A stretch of DNA of 64,000 nucleotides from assembly GCF_901000735.1 (NCBI RefSeq), contig NC_081551.1:5879420-5943419 (forward strand), written 5' to 3'. Source of the stretch: Corylus avellana (Eukaryota > Streptophyta > Magnoliopsida > Fagales > Betulaceae). Below, piece after piece: positions 12,140 through 23,989 of this stretch. The notes under the pieces are model-generated. The model had not been told where the DNA came from and did no database searches. It was given only the letters and a program-made list of their open reading frames with translations. Each line of letters opens with the position of its first letter. The first letter of the stretch is position 1. A program made the position numbers and the translations under genes.

Positions 12140-12970
12140 TTACCACCCAAAAAAAAAAAAAAAAAACACAGCGCTCACCTTACTCCCTCGACTGTACAAC
12201 ACACGATACTCGCTCCCCCAAATGGAGGGTAGTGCACGTCCAAGGGGCGTCACTTACTCACTGACACGTGTCGGCCGGTAAAAGCGGCTACAATGCTTTT
12301 TACTGAAGTAGAAAAAGCACCTTAAAATCTAATGATTTTCACTCAAATGTCACACGGTCACTTGAAAAATTCTTCTTATAGGATGGGGGCTGCTGATATG
12401 ACGGTCAGTCTGTCACCATCTCTCTCCCACACACACACACTCTTGGCAATGTGAGGGACCCACACAGGCTATCATTTCCCTGGTGGGCCCGGCCCATGAT
12501 GGGCTTCTCATCCAATTTTGAATAAATGGGGGCACTGAAAAACTGAGAGATGGGTTTTTGGGATTGATTGAGCACGACGACGACGACGACGACGATGATG
12601 ATAGAAGGAGAGAGAGGGGAAGAGGGACCCACGGGCTGCAATCAACACGTGGCCATGTCCAGTATGCTGACGTGGCCCAATGACACACGGAGGGGCTTAT
12701 CGGGTTTGACTGCTCGGTCACCGACAGCCTGGGCAGGGCCGTCACTGTTACTCTAGCTGGGATTTTTGCAAATTGCAAAATCCAATCCCCCCAATCTTCA
12801 CTATTTCAAGTCCCCGTCTATTTATTGCATCAACATGCGTTCGGGAGTTGCATTAAGAGGAGGGGGAAGGAAAGCGAAACCCCAAAACAGGGCTCTAAGA
12901 AAACACCACACGTGCACAAACACGCGTAGGCAATTATTGGAGGGTTTTGGAGGGGCCCTCGTTTTATGAG
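12140..12970. promoter_or_regulatory. GC-rich G-box cluster, possible distal regulatory region
   Basis: This is the most GC-rich non-coding stretch of the 6-15 kb gap. It contains CACGTG at 12265-12270, 12646-12651 and 12909-12914, plus TGACGTGG at 12667-12674 and a (CGA)n/(TGA)n run at about 12572-12602. CACGTG and TGACGTGG are the core sites of plant bZIP, bHLH and BZR-type factors. ORFs here (12405-12778 minus, 12568-12756 plus) are low-complexity Ser- or Thr-rich frames without domains, so I do not call a gene. It may be a conserved non-coding region or a lost promoter. Confidence 0.35.
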
Positions 12971-15304
12971 TGAGTTTTAGATTTCATTTTTAATTAATTA
13001 TTATTATTATTATTATTTTGTTTGGTTGGGGGGGGGGTGCGTAGGATAAGAAGTGGGTGCGGAGGATAGGGCAAAATGCAAAGTTAATGGAAAGGTTATA
13101 ATGATTAATTTTGTGGGTAATGTTGGGTTGGGGAGAGGGGGTGTGGGGCTCACTTTCTTTTTGGTCTTTCTTTGTATCAAATAGAAAGTACATGGGAGAA
13201 ATGAGAATGTAAATCAGTGCCACACGGGCTAGAGATGACTTGAGAGGGAGTGGCCCTACCAAATTATTTGCGTACGATTTTCATGAATATGTGTTTATGA
13301 GAGAGAGATCCAACTTTTACATGTTTTAAGCTTGTTTTGGATTGTTAATTGTTTTTTTAATGTTAACTCAATATAAAATGAGTAAGATATAGTTGACGAG
13401 TTTGATCTGTATAATTAAATGAGATAGGTTTGTTGAGTTATGTAGTCTTATACTCATAACTCGATACGACCCAAATTCAACACTCGACATTAAAGCTATT
13501 AATTTTTGACAAAACAGTCAAATTCGATAAGAAATTAACTGATTAGAGTTGAAGGGTTGGATCTATTTAATAAAAAGAATCGGGTTAGATTGACATATAT
13601 AATCTTATACTCATGTTTTGACATGACCTAAACTCAACACACGAATTGCCACTCACTTCGTAATACGACACTAAAAATCACCATTGATCTAAAATCCAAT
13701 AGTTACTTATTCAAAGTCTAATAATGCAGGTAATAACTATAAGCTTTGAGGCGTGAAGTGGTAGAGAAAGAATTTCATAATCGGGGTTTTGAATAAGACA
13801 CATTTTATGTCTCAACATTCTCAAAAAAATAAAATTCTATTCATTTATTTTTGAAGTACCACGTCAAGGAAAATGATCATTTCCATTGAGTATCTATTTA
13901 GCTCATTTAGGAAGGTAAATTTGTCCAAAAAATTTACTCCCAAAAGAAAAAGACAATATTATCTTCCTAAATATACTAAATAAATAGTCTCAATTTCATT
14001 TGAAACGAAGATCATCTGTTTCCGTCAAAAAAAAAAAAAATGCCTTCGAGAGTGTAACATTTATACGTCATAAAAGAGTTTTATTATTCTCAACTGATAG
14101 TTATACGTGGCAATAACAAATAGTAGTAACAAAAAATGAAAGTTAAAAAAAAAAAAAAAAAGAAAACGAAACAGGGAAATCAATGTAGTACTTCTGAGAT
14201 ATCGGTCTTCTCACCGAAAGTTTAGGCCGGAATGGGTAGATCACGCTTAAGACACATGGGAACAAAAAGCGGGGCCCAAATGCAGCTGTAATTGAACCAA
14301 ACTTTCGACACTCCTCAACATCATGCTCCTTTCTTTTGGAAGCCTCTGCCAGAATTTCTGAATTTTTGGTTTCCATCTCATTATTGTTATTATTATTATT
14401 ATTGTTATTATTATTCAACGCAAACACTTGTAATCAGTGCATTTCACACCTCAAAAAGCAGGGCCCTGAAAATAGCATCTTAAATGTTCCCTTTCAGAAT
14501 GGGGATATATATATATATATATCAACAACAATAATACTAACAATTTAGCTCCTTTTTTTTCTTCTTCTTCAATATAGTTACTTTAATGGGGGTGATTGCT
14601 TTTCAGAGCCCAAAAATAGTCATTTTGTATTATTAAAGTAAGAGAACATGTTTGAAACTTGTTGATAAAAAAAAAAACAAACAAACAAACACCGTAAATG
14701 TCCACAAAAAGAGCCAAAATATTTAATGATTGAATTAATGCATCGTTTGCCCAGGTCTCTGAAGATGGGAGATTTATTGCAGCTCTGGCTTTCCCAGATG
14801 TTCTATTATTTCTCTCTTTGGAACCTGAACAGAGGAGAAACCAGTGGTTGAATTTGTTTTAAATACCCAGACCCAGCTGTGTTTCGATTTAGGACCACAA
14901 TAAGTGAACCTCCAAGAAGGTCCCTAGGCTGCAGGGTAAGGGTAGCAGATTTGAGTCCAATTGAACTATAGCTATAAGATTATATAAGTCAACTATAATC
15001 TAATTTATTTACTTAAACGAGTTAAAGTCTACAATCATAATCCATTAATTTTGGATTCGCTGATTGGATCTAAAGTTGTCGGCTCATATTGCCAAAGCAT
15101 AATAATTTTGAAACGTTGGGCCTAATATTCCAGCCCATAGCAAAGAAAGAAACAAAATATATGAAGGGTTGACAAACAAAGGGCAGAAGAAAAGAAGAGA
15201 GAGCAGATGGCTTGAAAATTATCAAGGAAATAAATTACAATGGACATCATCTGTGAAACAATTAATGTAATTTTAATGGGGACAGTGCACCCTTTCAATA
15301 CAAA
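12971..15304. other. Intergenic, low-complexity, no gene seen
   Basis: The stretch holds (ATT)n runs at about 13000-13018 and 14383-14415, poly(G) at 13028-13037, poly(A) runs, and a (TA)n run at 14508-14522. The minus-strand ORF at 14143-14427 starts in the ATT microsatellite and is not credible. No domain-bearing ORF was found. Confidence 0.5.
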
Positions 15305-15463
15305 TTAGGATCATTTTTAGTTCATTTAAATCTAAAAATATTCAGTTAGTTATATTAGAAAAGTATTTTTGTTCCCCCAAAAAGTGAAAAGACAAAAATA
15401 TTCCTCAAATATAACTAACTGAATACTCTCTCGTTCAAATGAACTGGAGAGGATCCTATTCCT
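15305..15463. mobile_element. Foldback MITE in the 3' flank of the URGT gene
   Basis: AGGATCATTTTTAGTTCATT at the left is mirrored by AATGAACTGGAGAGGATCCT at the right. The inner arms CAGTTAGTTATATTAG and CTAACTGAATAC also pair. The element ends about 50 bases past the transporter stop codon (downstream in transcript sense) and may be part of its 3' untranslated region. A related inverted repeat lies near 7180-7310. Confidence 0.65.
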
Positions 15464-15516
15464 TTCACCAACATTCTTTTCTTTGAGTAGTGGAATGTAG
15501 AGTTTTTTAGTGAAAT

Positions 15517-18500
15517 CTAGACCTTATCATCCATATCGGAGGATTCTGTCGAGCTGCCGTGTTTGGGGGATTTGTTGATTAGAGAAGAATGGCTACGGCG
15601 TTCCTTCCCACCCGGCATAGAGGAGGCATTGCCATACCAGACCATTCCAACAACGGCAACGATCATACCCGTAATTACATGTAAATTGAGACCCTCTTTA
15701 CCAAATAAAATGAAACCTAAAATCAAAACAAGAATGGTCTTCATATGTCCAAGCACCTGGAACGACACAGCTGTAAATCTGCCTATGCAGATGAATTGAC
15801 TCAGATTGGTCCCTACCGCGATAGTGCAAGAGAGAATTATGAATAACTGCACCCAAACAAAAGTGACCCAAATCATTGAGGGTTAAAGAAAAAAAAGAAA
15901 AAAAGAAAAAAAAGAAGAAGAAAGTAACAAGTGTTCATCAGGTTAATATATTTTGTCAAATCTATTGGATTACATTTTCTCCCTGAGCTTGTCTTATTAT
16001 TACATGCCAAAGTTCAGGTTAATAATATATCATTTACTATTCAATAAGCTGAATAACTGCATCCAAACAAAAGTGACCCAAATCATTGAGGGTTAAAGAG
16101 AAAAAAATAAAAATAAAAATGAAAGTAACAAGTGTTCATCAGATTAATATATTTTGTCAAATCTGTTGGATTACATTTTCTCCCTGAGCTTGTCTTATTA
16201 TATGCCAAAGTTCAGGTTAATAATAAATCATTTACTATTCAATAAGCTCATAATTTGAGTTTCTTTATAAAATAATAAGATTATAATTTTAGGTATTTTA
16301 TAAATAGGATAATAATTCCTAACCATATTGACATTTGGCAAGCATGATGGTATGCCAGGTGTGGAGAAAACATATATTTGTCGATGAGCTTGACAAAAAT
16401 ATTAATATGATAAGACAATTATTATATAGAGAAAAGTCTACATATCTCTCTTAAACTACTACCAAATTGACAATATTTCCTCCAAACTATAAATACATTG
16501 TCAATGTTTCCCCAATGACGAAATTACCCTCAATAAAATAAAAACAAAAAATACTAAAACTTCTAGAAAAAACCTACAACCAAAAATAAGTAAATAAATA
16601 AATCCAAGGGGTGGCCAAATTTAAAAATAAAATAAAAAATTCCTTTTTATAAGAAAAAAAATTTAAAAATTTCTTTTTTTAAAAAAAAATCAAATTTTAA
16701 ATAAAAATTTCCGTTTAAAAAAATAAAATATTTCGTTTTTAAAACAATTTTTTTAAAAAAAAAAAAATTCTTTTTTAAAAAAATTTAAAAACTTTGATTT
16801 TTAAAAAAATTGAAGTTTTTTTATTTAGTTTTTTTTCGAATGTATATGGGTATTTTTGTCTTATTGAGAAATTTATAGGAGCATTTTGATTTTTTTGCTA
16901 GTCTTGGTGGGGATATTAATAATGTTTTAGTAGTTTGGAGAGAACATTATCAATCGAGTGATAGTTTGAAGAGGGTATGTAGACTTAAATATGCATTTAT
17001 TTTATTTCTTCTAAATGCATTTTTAAGAGTCATTAATCTTCAATTTTGGCCGTCAATTTTGACGACCTCCAAATTGTTAGGGCTTTTTCACATGTATAGT
17101 TTTTTTTTTTTTTTTTTTTTTAATAAAAATAAAATAAAGGCAATTAATATATTTCCCCATATATAGCATATGAGGTAGCCTATGCTATTCCATGACCATA
17201 TTTCTTGTATATGGATGGGACAATAAATGTTTTGTCTCATCACTTGACTTGTTAAAGTGGGATCCTTGATGCTCTAAGAAGCTTTATAAGAAACTTCGCT
17301 CAAAAAAGAATCAAGCAACCACCTAAATCGAGTAAATTGTTGCAAATTTAAGATATTTCTCTACAAACAAATTAGAGGCAATGTTTTTGGGGAAAATTAT
17401 AATTTTACCACCCCAAACTATCGCACTTAATGTACATCCCCACCAAACTTTGACTTTGGGCAATTGGCATCCTAATTTCTTATAATTGTAACAATATATC
17501 CCCCAAATGACAAAAAAGACCAAAATGGTGACAGTTTGAAATGGGGATAGATTTTCAAGGAAGAATGATTACACTGCTATTCTCCCCTTAGGGTTTGAAA
17601 TTAAAGAAATGTCATTGGTCCAAACTATGGAGGAAGAACAAAAGATGAGACTAGCTCATGGACAATAATACCCATTGAATCTCCCCCTCCTATACCTAAT
17701 GAAGAGTCATAAGCAATATGCTCTTTCGCAAAAGATTGAAAGAAGAAGCATGTTTCTTTTAATAAGGCAGGCAACTTATGACTTATCCCTCTTTGCAATA
17801 AAAAGGATGAATTTCCCACCTTCCATAAGAAAAATATGTTAGTGTGAAAAACATACAACAGAAAAGTCTTAGGGGGTGATTGTTAAACATCACCCCCTTC
17901 CTTGGCACTGTTCGTACTTTTCTTGAAAAAGAAAAAGAAAAAGAAAAAGTAATAAAAAGTAATGATTTTATAATGATTTTCTTGTTTCATAATGATTTTT
18001 TTTATTTGAATAGTAATAAAAAGTAACTGCAGCCCCTAAACTTAGGCTACCAACCACAATACTCAGATCATGGACATTTAAAGCATAAGATACAAATACA
18101 AGCATGAATACGGGTAAAAAGGACATGCAACTAAGCATAAAAATATATTGATAATCACATGCATATAAAGGCATAGACAGAAGAATTAGGTCATGGAATG
18201 ATATGTGCGATGTTGGAAAATTTCCCATATGTCACGGTTGTAAAGAAAAGTACACCTCATCATGCCAACCAAATTTATATAATTCTGACTAAAAGAGAAG
18301 GAAAAAAAACTTACCGTAGACGCGAGACTAGAGTCATATGCATAAACCTTTTTACCAGTCAACTGGTAGTCAAGAAATGGCCCTAATACTAGCAGGGATG
18401 CTGCCTGTGCTGGAGCAGTATGCCCCAATAAGTTGAAAGATCCGAGAGAATAATTTCGCTGAAGATAGTGTACATACTGCAAAAGCATAATAATCAAAAC

Positions 18501-21500
18501 AACGTTATATATTCTATGTTATAAGTAAGATAAGAAATATGTGACCTTTGAAATGAACCAACACTACTCAATCTAGTCTTCAGTTTGGAACTTACGTTAT
18601 GCGTAAGAACACATAATATAAAGCAGAACAACAAGAAATAACATAAATAGACACAAAGATTATTGTGGTCTGACAAATAGCCTACATTTATTTATTAAAG
18701 CCTTAATAGACAACATATTTTCTTGATTGATTTGAGAGTTACATAAGAGGCTTATTTATACAGGTCAATAATCAAAGCCTCTTCATATATATATATTCTT
18801 TAACATTATGAAACCCACATCATTCCAAATGAGTAATGTGGGACAAACCCACATACATATTCTCTAACATTATGAAACCCACATCATTCCAAATCAGCAA
18901 TGTGAAAACCCTACCCATATTAAACACAAGAAACTAATATGGTTTGGATACCAAATTATCAATAGGTAAATAATGTGAGCAACACATGTATATGACTGTA
19001 TTCATGAATGAGGTTGCATGTCTTTCTACGCACATACATGAAAGAAATACATGCAAAGAATACAAACATAATGTACCTAAGACTCAACCAGCCTAGCCCC
19101 AGGACTTAATTTACCACCCTTAATCCATTCACACCTAATTGCATCTCTATAAAGTATCACGGGTTCAACAAAGAATTACTTACATACTGCTGTAGCGAAG
19201 TGCTCCAAACTGCCACTAAAGCCGCTATAAAACCCTTTGCATTGACACTCACATCAGTAATAGTACAAACTGCAACACCAAGGAGGACTACCATTATGCT
19301 AAGTTTAGTGTCCCTTGAGTATCGCATCTTGTCCAAGACAACTTCCAGAAAACAAGATACCGGGATCATACTCAGCTTCGCAATCTGACCATGAAAATTG
19401 AAAAGGAAAATATTAATTATACTTTCTAAAATTTTCAAAGCAAAAAAGTCAACAAATTGTTTTACCAAAACTGACCTGATAGAATCCCACAGAATTCCAC
19501 ATTAAACTCACATTCATCCCAACTATGGAAAAATTTGCAAATATAACAAATTTCAAAAGTTCAGAAAATGGTAGATGAGAAGCCTGAATATATCCCAGCC
19601 TCCTAAGAACAACGGTCAACAAGGTTGTTGTGGCAAAATGCAGACCAGTTAATGTTGTAGCTGCATGGAGGCATTATATAGAATGCAATGTCAGATTTGC
19701 AAACATTTAGGAGCAATTTGCAGCAACTTGTTTTATTTCATCACAACTATTAATCTAAGAAACATAACAAAATATATACTTTTTTTGATAGGTAAATAGT
19801 TTGCAAACATAACAAAATATATTTTATTACAACATAAGCAAATATGAATTAGATTCCATCTTGGCAGAATTATCTTGTTGAAAGCTCTGTACACGAGCCC
19901 TTCCTCATGGCATTCTTGTGTTGTACAAAAGTGTGCATTAACATATGGCTAAAAATTTATTCGTAAGAGTTTGTTCTCTTCTCCGACAGTATGGGTAGAT
20001 GCAGAGGCCTCAAAGACAATTTCCAATTTCTTGGCTTGCCTTTGGATCTTTGACAAGGGTTCCTAAGCTTTTTCAGAATCCATCATCATGACCAACATAA
20101 AAACCAGCAAGCCTTAGGTCAACTATTTGGGTTAAGCTATAACAACTACAATCCATCATAATTAAACATTATATCAGCTGGCCATACACCAGTTCTCTAT
20201 AAATTAATGCTAGATTCCTATGAGGATATCTGGTGCAACCTTCAAAATAACTTGTAAGTTAGAGCATTTACAACAAGTTCTCAAATCCATTATCCAATTC
20301 TACTCTAACCAAAATGCACCCCAAAACAATATTTAGCGCCTTGGAAAGACTACAAGTCAGAATGAAACAACATAGAATCCCTAGGTCTGTTCGATAGATG
20401 GATTATTTCCCTTCAGTGTGGCCAATAAAGGAATAGTTGGATAAAGCCCCATTTGGGGAGGGACAGAGCACTAGAAAGAAAAACACGTCAGAAAAATGGC
20501 ATTGTAATTGACAATGAACTGATGCTTCAAGAATTTTTCTTTCTTTTTTTTTTTTTTTTGGAGGGTTTATGGGTATATCATCAAAGTATCTCTGTATCTA
20601 ATCAAAGTGTTCAAAGGATTCATTTTCGGATAAAAGCAAATAATGCACGAACAAAATTTGCTCATACCAAATATACAACTATAAACAAATCCCAAGGACT
20701 CTTGACCAATCATCTTTCTATCAGATTACTAGTTTTGCAAAGTTTTATCAGAGATCTAATCCTAAAGATTTAGAGATGTCAATAAAACAAACTTTTCATT
20801 CCCAGGCAGCCTTTTTAAATGTCTATAATATTATACATGCAACTTTCATGGACAATAATAATAATGTAATCAGATTAAGAGTGGTTCCCTAGATAATACT
20901 AAAACAGTATCTCAACATATTTTAACATTCAAAAACCATCTTCAGCAAAAAGAAAGGTTTCGTGTCTCTTCGAGAAATTTATTGATCACAAAAGAAAAAA
21001 AGAATCAAAATCTTCAACAAGAAGCGCCTTCGGGCCTTTCTACTTGATTTTTTTTTTTTTTAATAAGTAATGTTGAATATACCAAGAAGCGCCCTTGGGC
21101 CTTTTTACTTGATTTGATCAAGGTTTAAAATGGATTTGAAACAAATTAAAATGAGCATCTCTTAGACGGAATTTTCCATCCCCATCACTGGAACTGCCAA
21201 AGGTTGTTTCCTTTGAAGTAATAGATTTCACCTATAGGATCCATTTTGACCATTTTCTAATCAATCATAGTGATTTCATTATATGATTAGCAGTGTTAAT
21301 CTTAACATTATCGAGGAATTTTCAATCAGAGTGAAGAAATTAAACCATACGACTCACATTAGCAGATGATGTCATTTCTTTAAAACAATCAATAGAAAGA
21401 CAATCAAATATCTAATATCTTTTTGTTTCCCTTCAATGTGGAAGTTATTTCACTATGGAGGCAACATCAGCCAAAAGTCAGTGGAAGGCCTCTTATGCTA

Positions 21501-22083
21501 CGATTTTTCTTAAGGTGAAAAGGGGGAAAGAAAAAACCTATGAAAGGTATAAATAAAAAAGAGGCACACAAGTACATCCGTTGTTAAAATTATAATTTTA
21601 AGTAAATATTACTTAAAAACCTTCAACTTACAAGATTTAAAGCGAAACCAAAATCCACGCCAGCATTGTTTATGTTAAATTCAAAATAATTAATTAATTT
21701 TTAACTTATCCAAAAAGTTCATAACAAGAATTCTCCCCAATTTCTTCCTCTTTAAGAAGGTCAAATAGAAAACAGACCACACAACATGACTGATTGTATC
21801 CAAATCATGATAATATTCAAGGCATAAAGCACAAGATTTGTTAGGTAAGTAATGCAAGGGAGAAAAATTAATCAAATCATTGTATTAAAATAATCACAAG
21901 TGACATACCAAAGGTAAAACCATATTTCGCCATCAAGGCTTTGTTGACAAGAATTATTCCAACAGATGTGACAACATTAAACATCCATGAAGCAATATCA
22001 AGCATGGCCTTTCTATCAGCCATCTTTGCTGAAGTCATTTTCTCTATTAATGAATTTGTCACCAGTATTTTCTCAGTCTTCAT
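15517..22083 (-). CDS. UDP-rhamnose/UDP-galactose transporter, URGT/NST-KT1 family
   Basis: Five coding exons on the minus strand (22083-21909, 19660-19476, 19384-19184, 18476-18315, 15846-15517) join at GT-AG sites. They give 1053 nt, a 350-residue protein, the usual family length. It is a Golgi membrane antiporter of the drug/metabolite superfamily that imports nucleotide sugars for cell-wall polysaccharide synthesis. Visible family signatures are [20 protein letters not shown] near the N-terminus, [15 protein letters not shown] across exons 2-3, DVSVNAKGF in exon 3, [12 protein letters not shown] in exon 4, and [20 protein letters not shown] with [16 protein letters not shown] in exon 5. 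The C-terminus is hydrophilic and ends in DDKV. Substrate is inferred from the family. The ATG at 22083 is the first after a leader-intron acceptor, and ATGs at 22038 and 22023 are alternatives. Its position beside BRI1 suggests orthology to Arabidopsis NST-KT1/URGT4. Confidence 0.93.
15838..16255. repeat. Tandem duplication across the last intron-exon junction of URGT
   Basis: A block of about 210 bp starting at 15841 is repeated from 16051. Both copies carry AAGTGACCCAAATCATTGAG and TTCAGGTTAATAATA with few differences. The copied block includes the splice acceptor of the last exon and about seven exon bases, so a second TGCAG|TTATTCA acceptor lies in the intron near 16056. Confidence 0.85.
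16434..16985. mobile_element. MITE-like foldback in URGT intron 4
   Basis: The left end (AAGTCTACATATCTCTCTTA) and right end (GGGTATGTAGACTT) are inverted. The flanking subterminal parts also pair imperfectly: AAACTACTACCAA with TTAGTAGTTTGGAGAG. The centre is A- and T-rich low complexity. No ORF. It enlarges the last intron of the transporter gene. Confidence 0.5.
18795..18910. repeat. 64-bp tandem duplication in URGT intron 3
   Basis: Two copies, starting at 18795 and 18859, both read AACATTATGAAACCCACATC followed by ATTCCAAAT. They probably come from the end of a small retroelement. About 30 bases later GGTTTGGATACCA resembles a reversed primer-binding site, but no full element could be drawn. 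Confidence 0.55.
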
Positions 22084-23310
22084 AGAAGCAAATTTTACGC
22101 CTGAATATCAAAGGCAAACAACTTTATCTGCATTAGGAAACAAGTTATCCCAAAAAATTAGAATAAAACAAAACCAAAGAAAACACTTTGCAGGTAACAA
22201 ATGCTACCTTGTAGAGAAAAGAAAGAGTGCTTTACAATATGGCATCAATATATACAGATTTATGAAACCTTTAAGTAAGAAATCATAAAAATCTCTTCTT
22301 AATCCGCATGCACAATTTTAAAAAAATTCAACAGCTTATTTTGAGGCCATTTTGTAGGTAGACAATAGCAGTTTCACAAAATTTATATTCAAGGCCATTG
22401 TGCAGCACGAACAAACTTTTTCATTTTACAGATTTGTTTGCAAAATTCCAACATGCTTCAGGTTCTTCAACAGATATACTCCTTAGTGCTACATTCAATT
22501 TCTCACAACTAATCGAAGAAATAGAGTTCAGAGATTTCCAAATGTTCGTAGTTTGATTGGCCTTCTCAAAATTGGCGTCCTTACCAATCAATCAAACAAT
22601 GAACAAACTCACACCCGCTTATACAAGTTTTAATCAAGTTTCCATCTAAATTTGTAAACAATTTTCAGCTCAATGATTTGAACCCTGGACCTGCAGCTGT
22701 TTTCCATTGAAAAAACTGCCACTAAACCTTATCCACTCATCTATCCACCAAATGTAATTCCAGTCAAAGATCCTACATCCACTAAAAACTCCTCAAATCC
22801 ACAAAATTCAACAATATACCAAAAGAACAAAACGTAAAACAAAATATTTGCAAAAGATTCTGAGATGAATAACACAAACACGCAAAGAAGAATTGCCAAA
22901 AACTGTAAACAGATCAATCACTCTTACACAAAAACACAGAGCAAAACTCCAGGCATAAAGCCATACAATTATTGCAATTCTAAGCACAAAAACCAGCAAA
23001 TTCCACCACAGATCAACACAACGAAAGACGGAACGAAAGCGAAAAGGAATTCCGTTTGTTTCCACGGAAACAAACAACAGCTGAGAAAGACGTTTGCAAA
23101 ATATGAAGAAGATTTCGAATTCCGAACCTTCGAGGCGAGGGAGAGGGAGATGAAGAGGAAGAGACAGAAGAATCGACCTCGAAAATCGTGCTGGCAGAAG
23201 GAGGCACAGAGAATGTTGAGAACTAAGAAGCGGGGATGGAATTTAAGAGTTTCGTTCTCTCCATTAAAAGAGAGACGTACACTGAGCGAGAGAGAGAAAA
23301 CCAACACTAC
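22084..23310 (-). promoter_or_regulatory. URGT 5' leader exon and leader intron
   Basis: Upstream of the start ATG the minus strand reads a clear acceptor (TATTCAG, exon resuming at 22100). A pyrimidine-rich leader exon with a donor AAG|GTTCGG after 23128 fits a first non-coding exon of roughly 23128-23300. This gives a 5' untranslated intron of about 1.03 kb (22101-23127). The leader is CT-rich (CTCTTCCTCTTCATCTCC). Plus-strand ORFs here (for example 22865-23428) are shadows of this leader. Confidence 0.55.
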
Positions 23311-23520
23311 AACGTTTTTATTTTTCTTTTTATTCGTTTTTTATTTTTCTGAAAAATGTTGCCTGGGGCTGGGGGTGTCAGGGTGTGCGTTGATATGTCC
23401 ACTCCGGGATCTCAGGAGTGGACTTTAGAAAAGTCATTAAATCATGTGGTTTGATTTTGTTTAGTTTAATTTGATCATTGCAGTTTGATTTGAAAAAAAG
23501 TAAAGGTTTTTTATTATTAG

Positions 23521-23967
23521 GAGCAACTTCACTTTACACCCTTAAATTATCACAAGATTAGACAAACCTCCGTCTCTAACGGGTAGCTCAATCGGTTAGA
23601 AATCACGCCTTATGAAGCGGAAGTCACTAGTTTATACTCCTTACTATAGAACTTTTAATTGCAGTAATAAATTTGACCCCCCCTCCGTCAAATTTTAAAC
23701 GTTAAAAGTAAGACAATAACATTTATACTCCTAAACTTTTTTTAATAAAATTTTAAATTTAATCTTAATTTTAAATTAAAATAAAAAATAAATTAATAAA
23801 TAAAAATGAAAATCAGGAATATTTTGTTGGTCTTTTAGGTATTAATCTGACGAAGAAGTTCAAATTGACTGCAATTGAAAGTTAAGGGTTCAAATTAAGA
23901 GGTTTTGAAATTTGAGATTTGTCAAATTGCGTAGTAATTCAAGAGTTTAAAGTGAAATTAGCCCTTA
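23521..23967. mobile_element. Foldback MITE with a nested SINE
   Basis: The left end (CAACTTCACTTTACACCCTT) pairs with the right end (AAGAGTTTAAAGTGAAATTA). The centre is AT-rich and carries a tRNA-derived SINE (23575-23681). Non-coding. An (ATT)n run follows immediately at about 23968. Confidence 0.6.
23575..23681 (+). mobile_element. Short tRNA-derived SINE with 8-bp target duplication
   Basis: The insert is 107 bp and is flanked on both sides by CCTCCGTC (23567-23574 and 23682-23689). It starts with a tRNA-like head: A-box-like GGGTAGCTCAATCGGTTAG, then GCCTTATGAAGCGG, then B-box-like GTCACTAGTTTATACTCC. These are the internal RNA polymerase III promoter elements of plant SINEs. It is not an intact tRNA because the acceptor stem cannot form. 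It sits inside the MITE at 23521-23967 and is therefore younger. Confidence 0.7.
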
Positions 23968-23989
23968 TTATTATTATTATTTTGTGTAT

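Noticed and set aside
12413..12778. A 121-codon minus-strand ORF in GC-rich DNA
   Set aside because: Ser-rich low-complexity tract from a trinucleotide repeat, and no conserved domain.
22865..23428. A 187-codon plus-strand ORF
   Set aside because: It lies antisense to the transporter leader exon, is Lys/Arg/Thr-rich from the CT-rich leader, and has no domain.
23575..23660. Possible tRNA gene
   Set aside because: A- and B-box-like motifs are present but no acceptor stem forms, and flanking target duplications mark a SINE.
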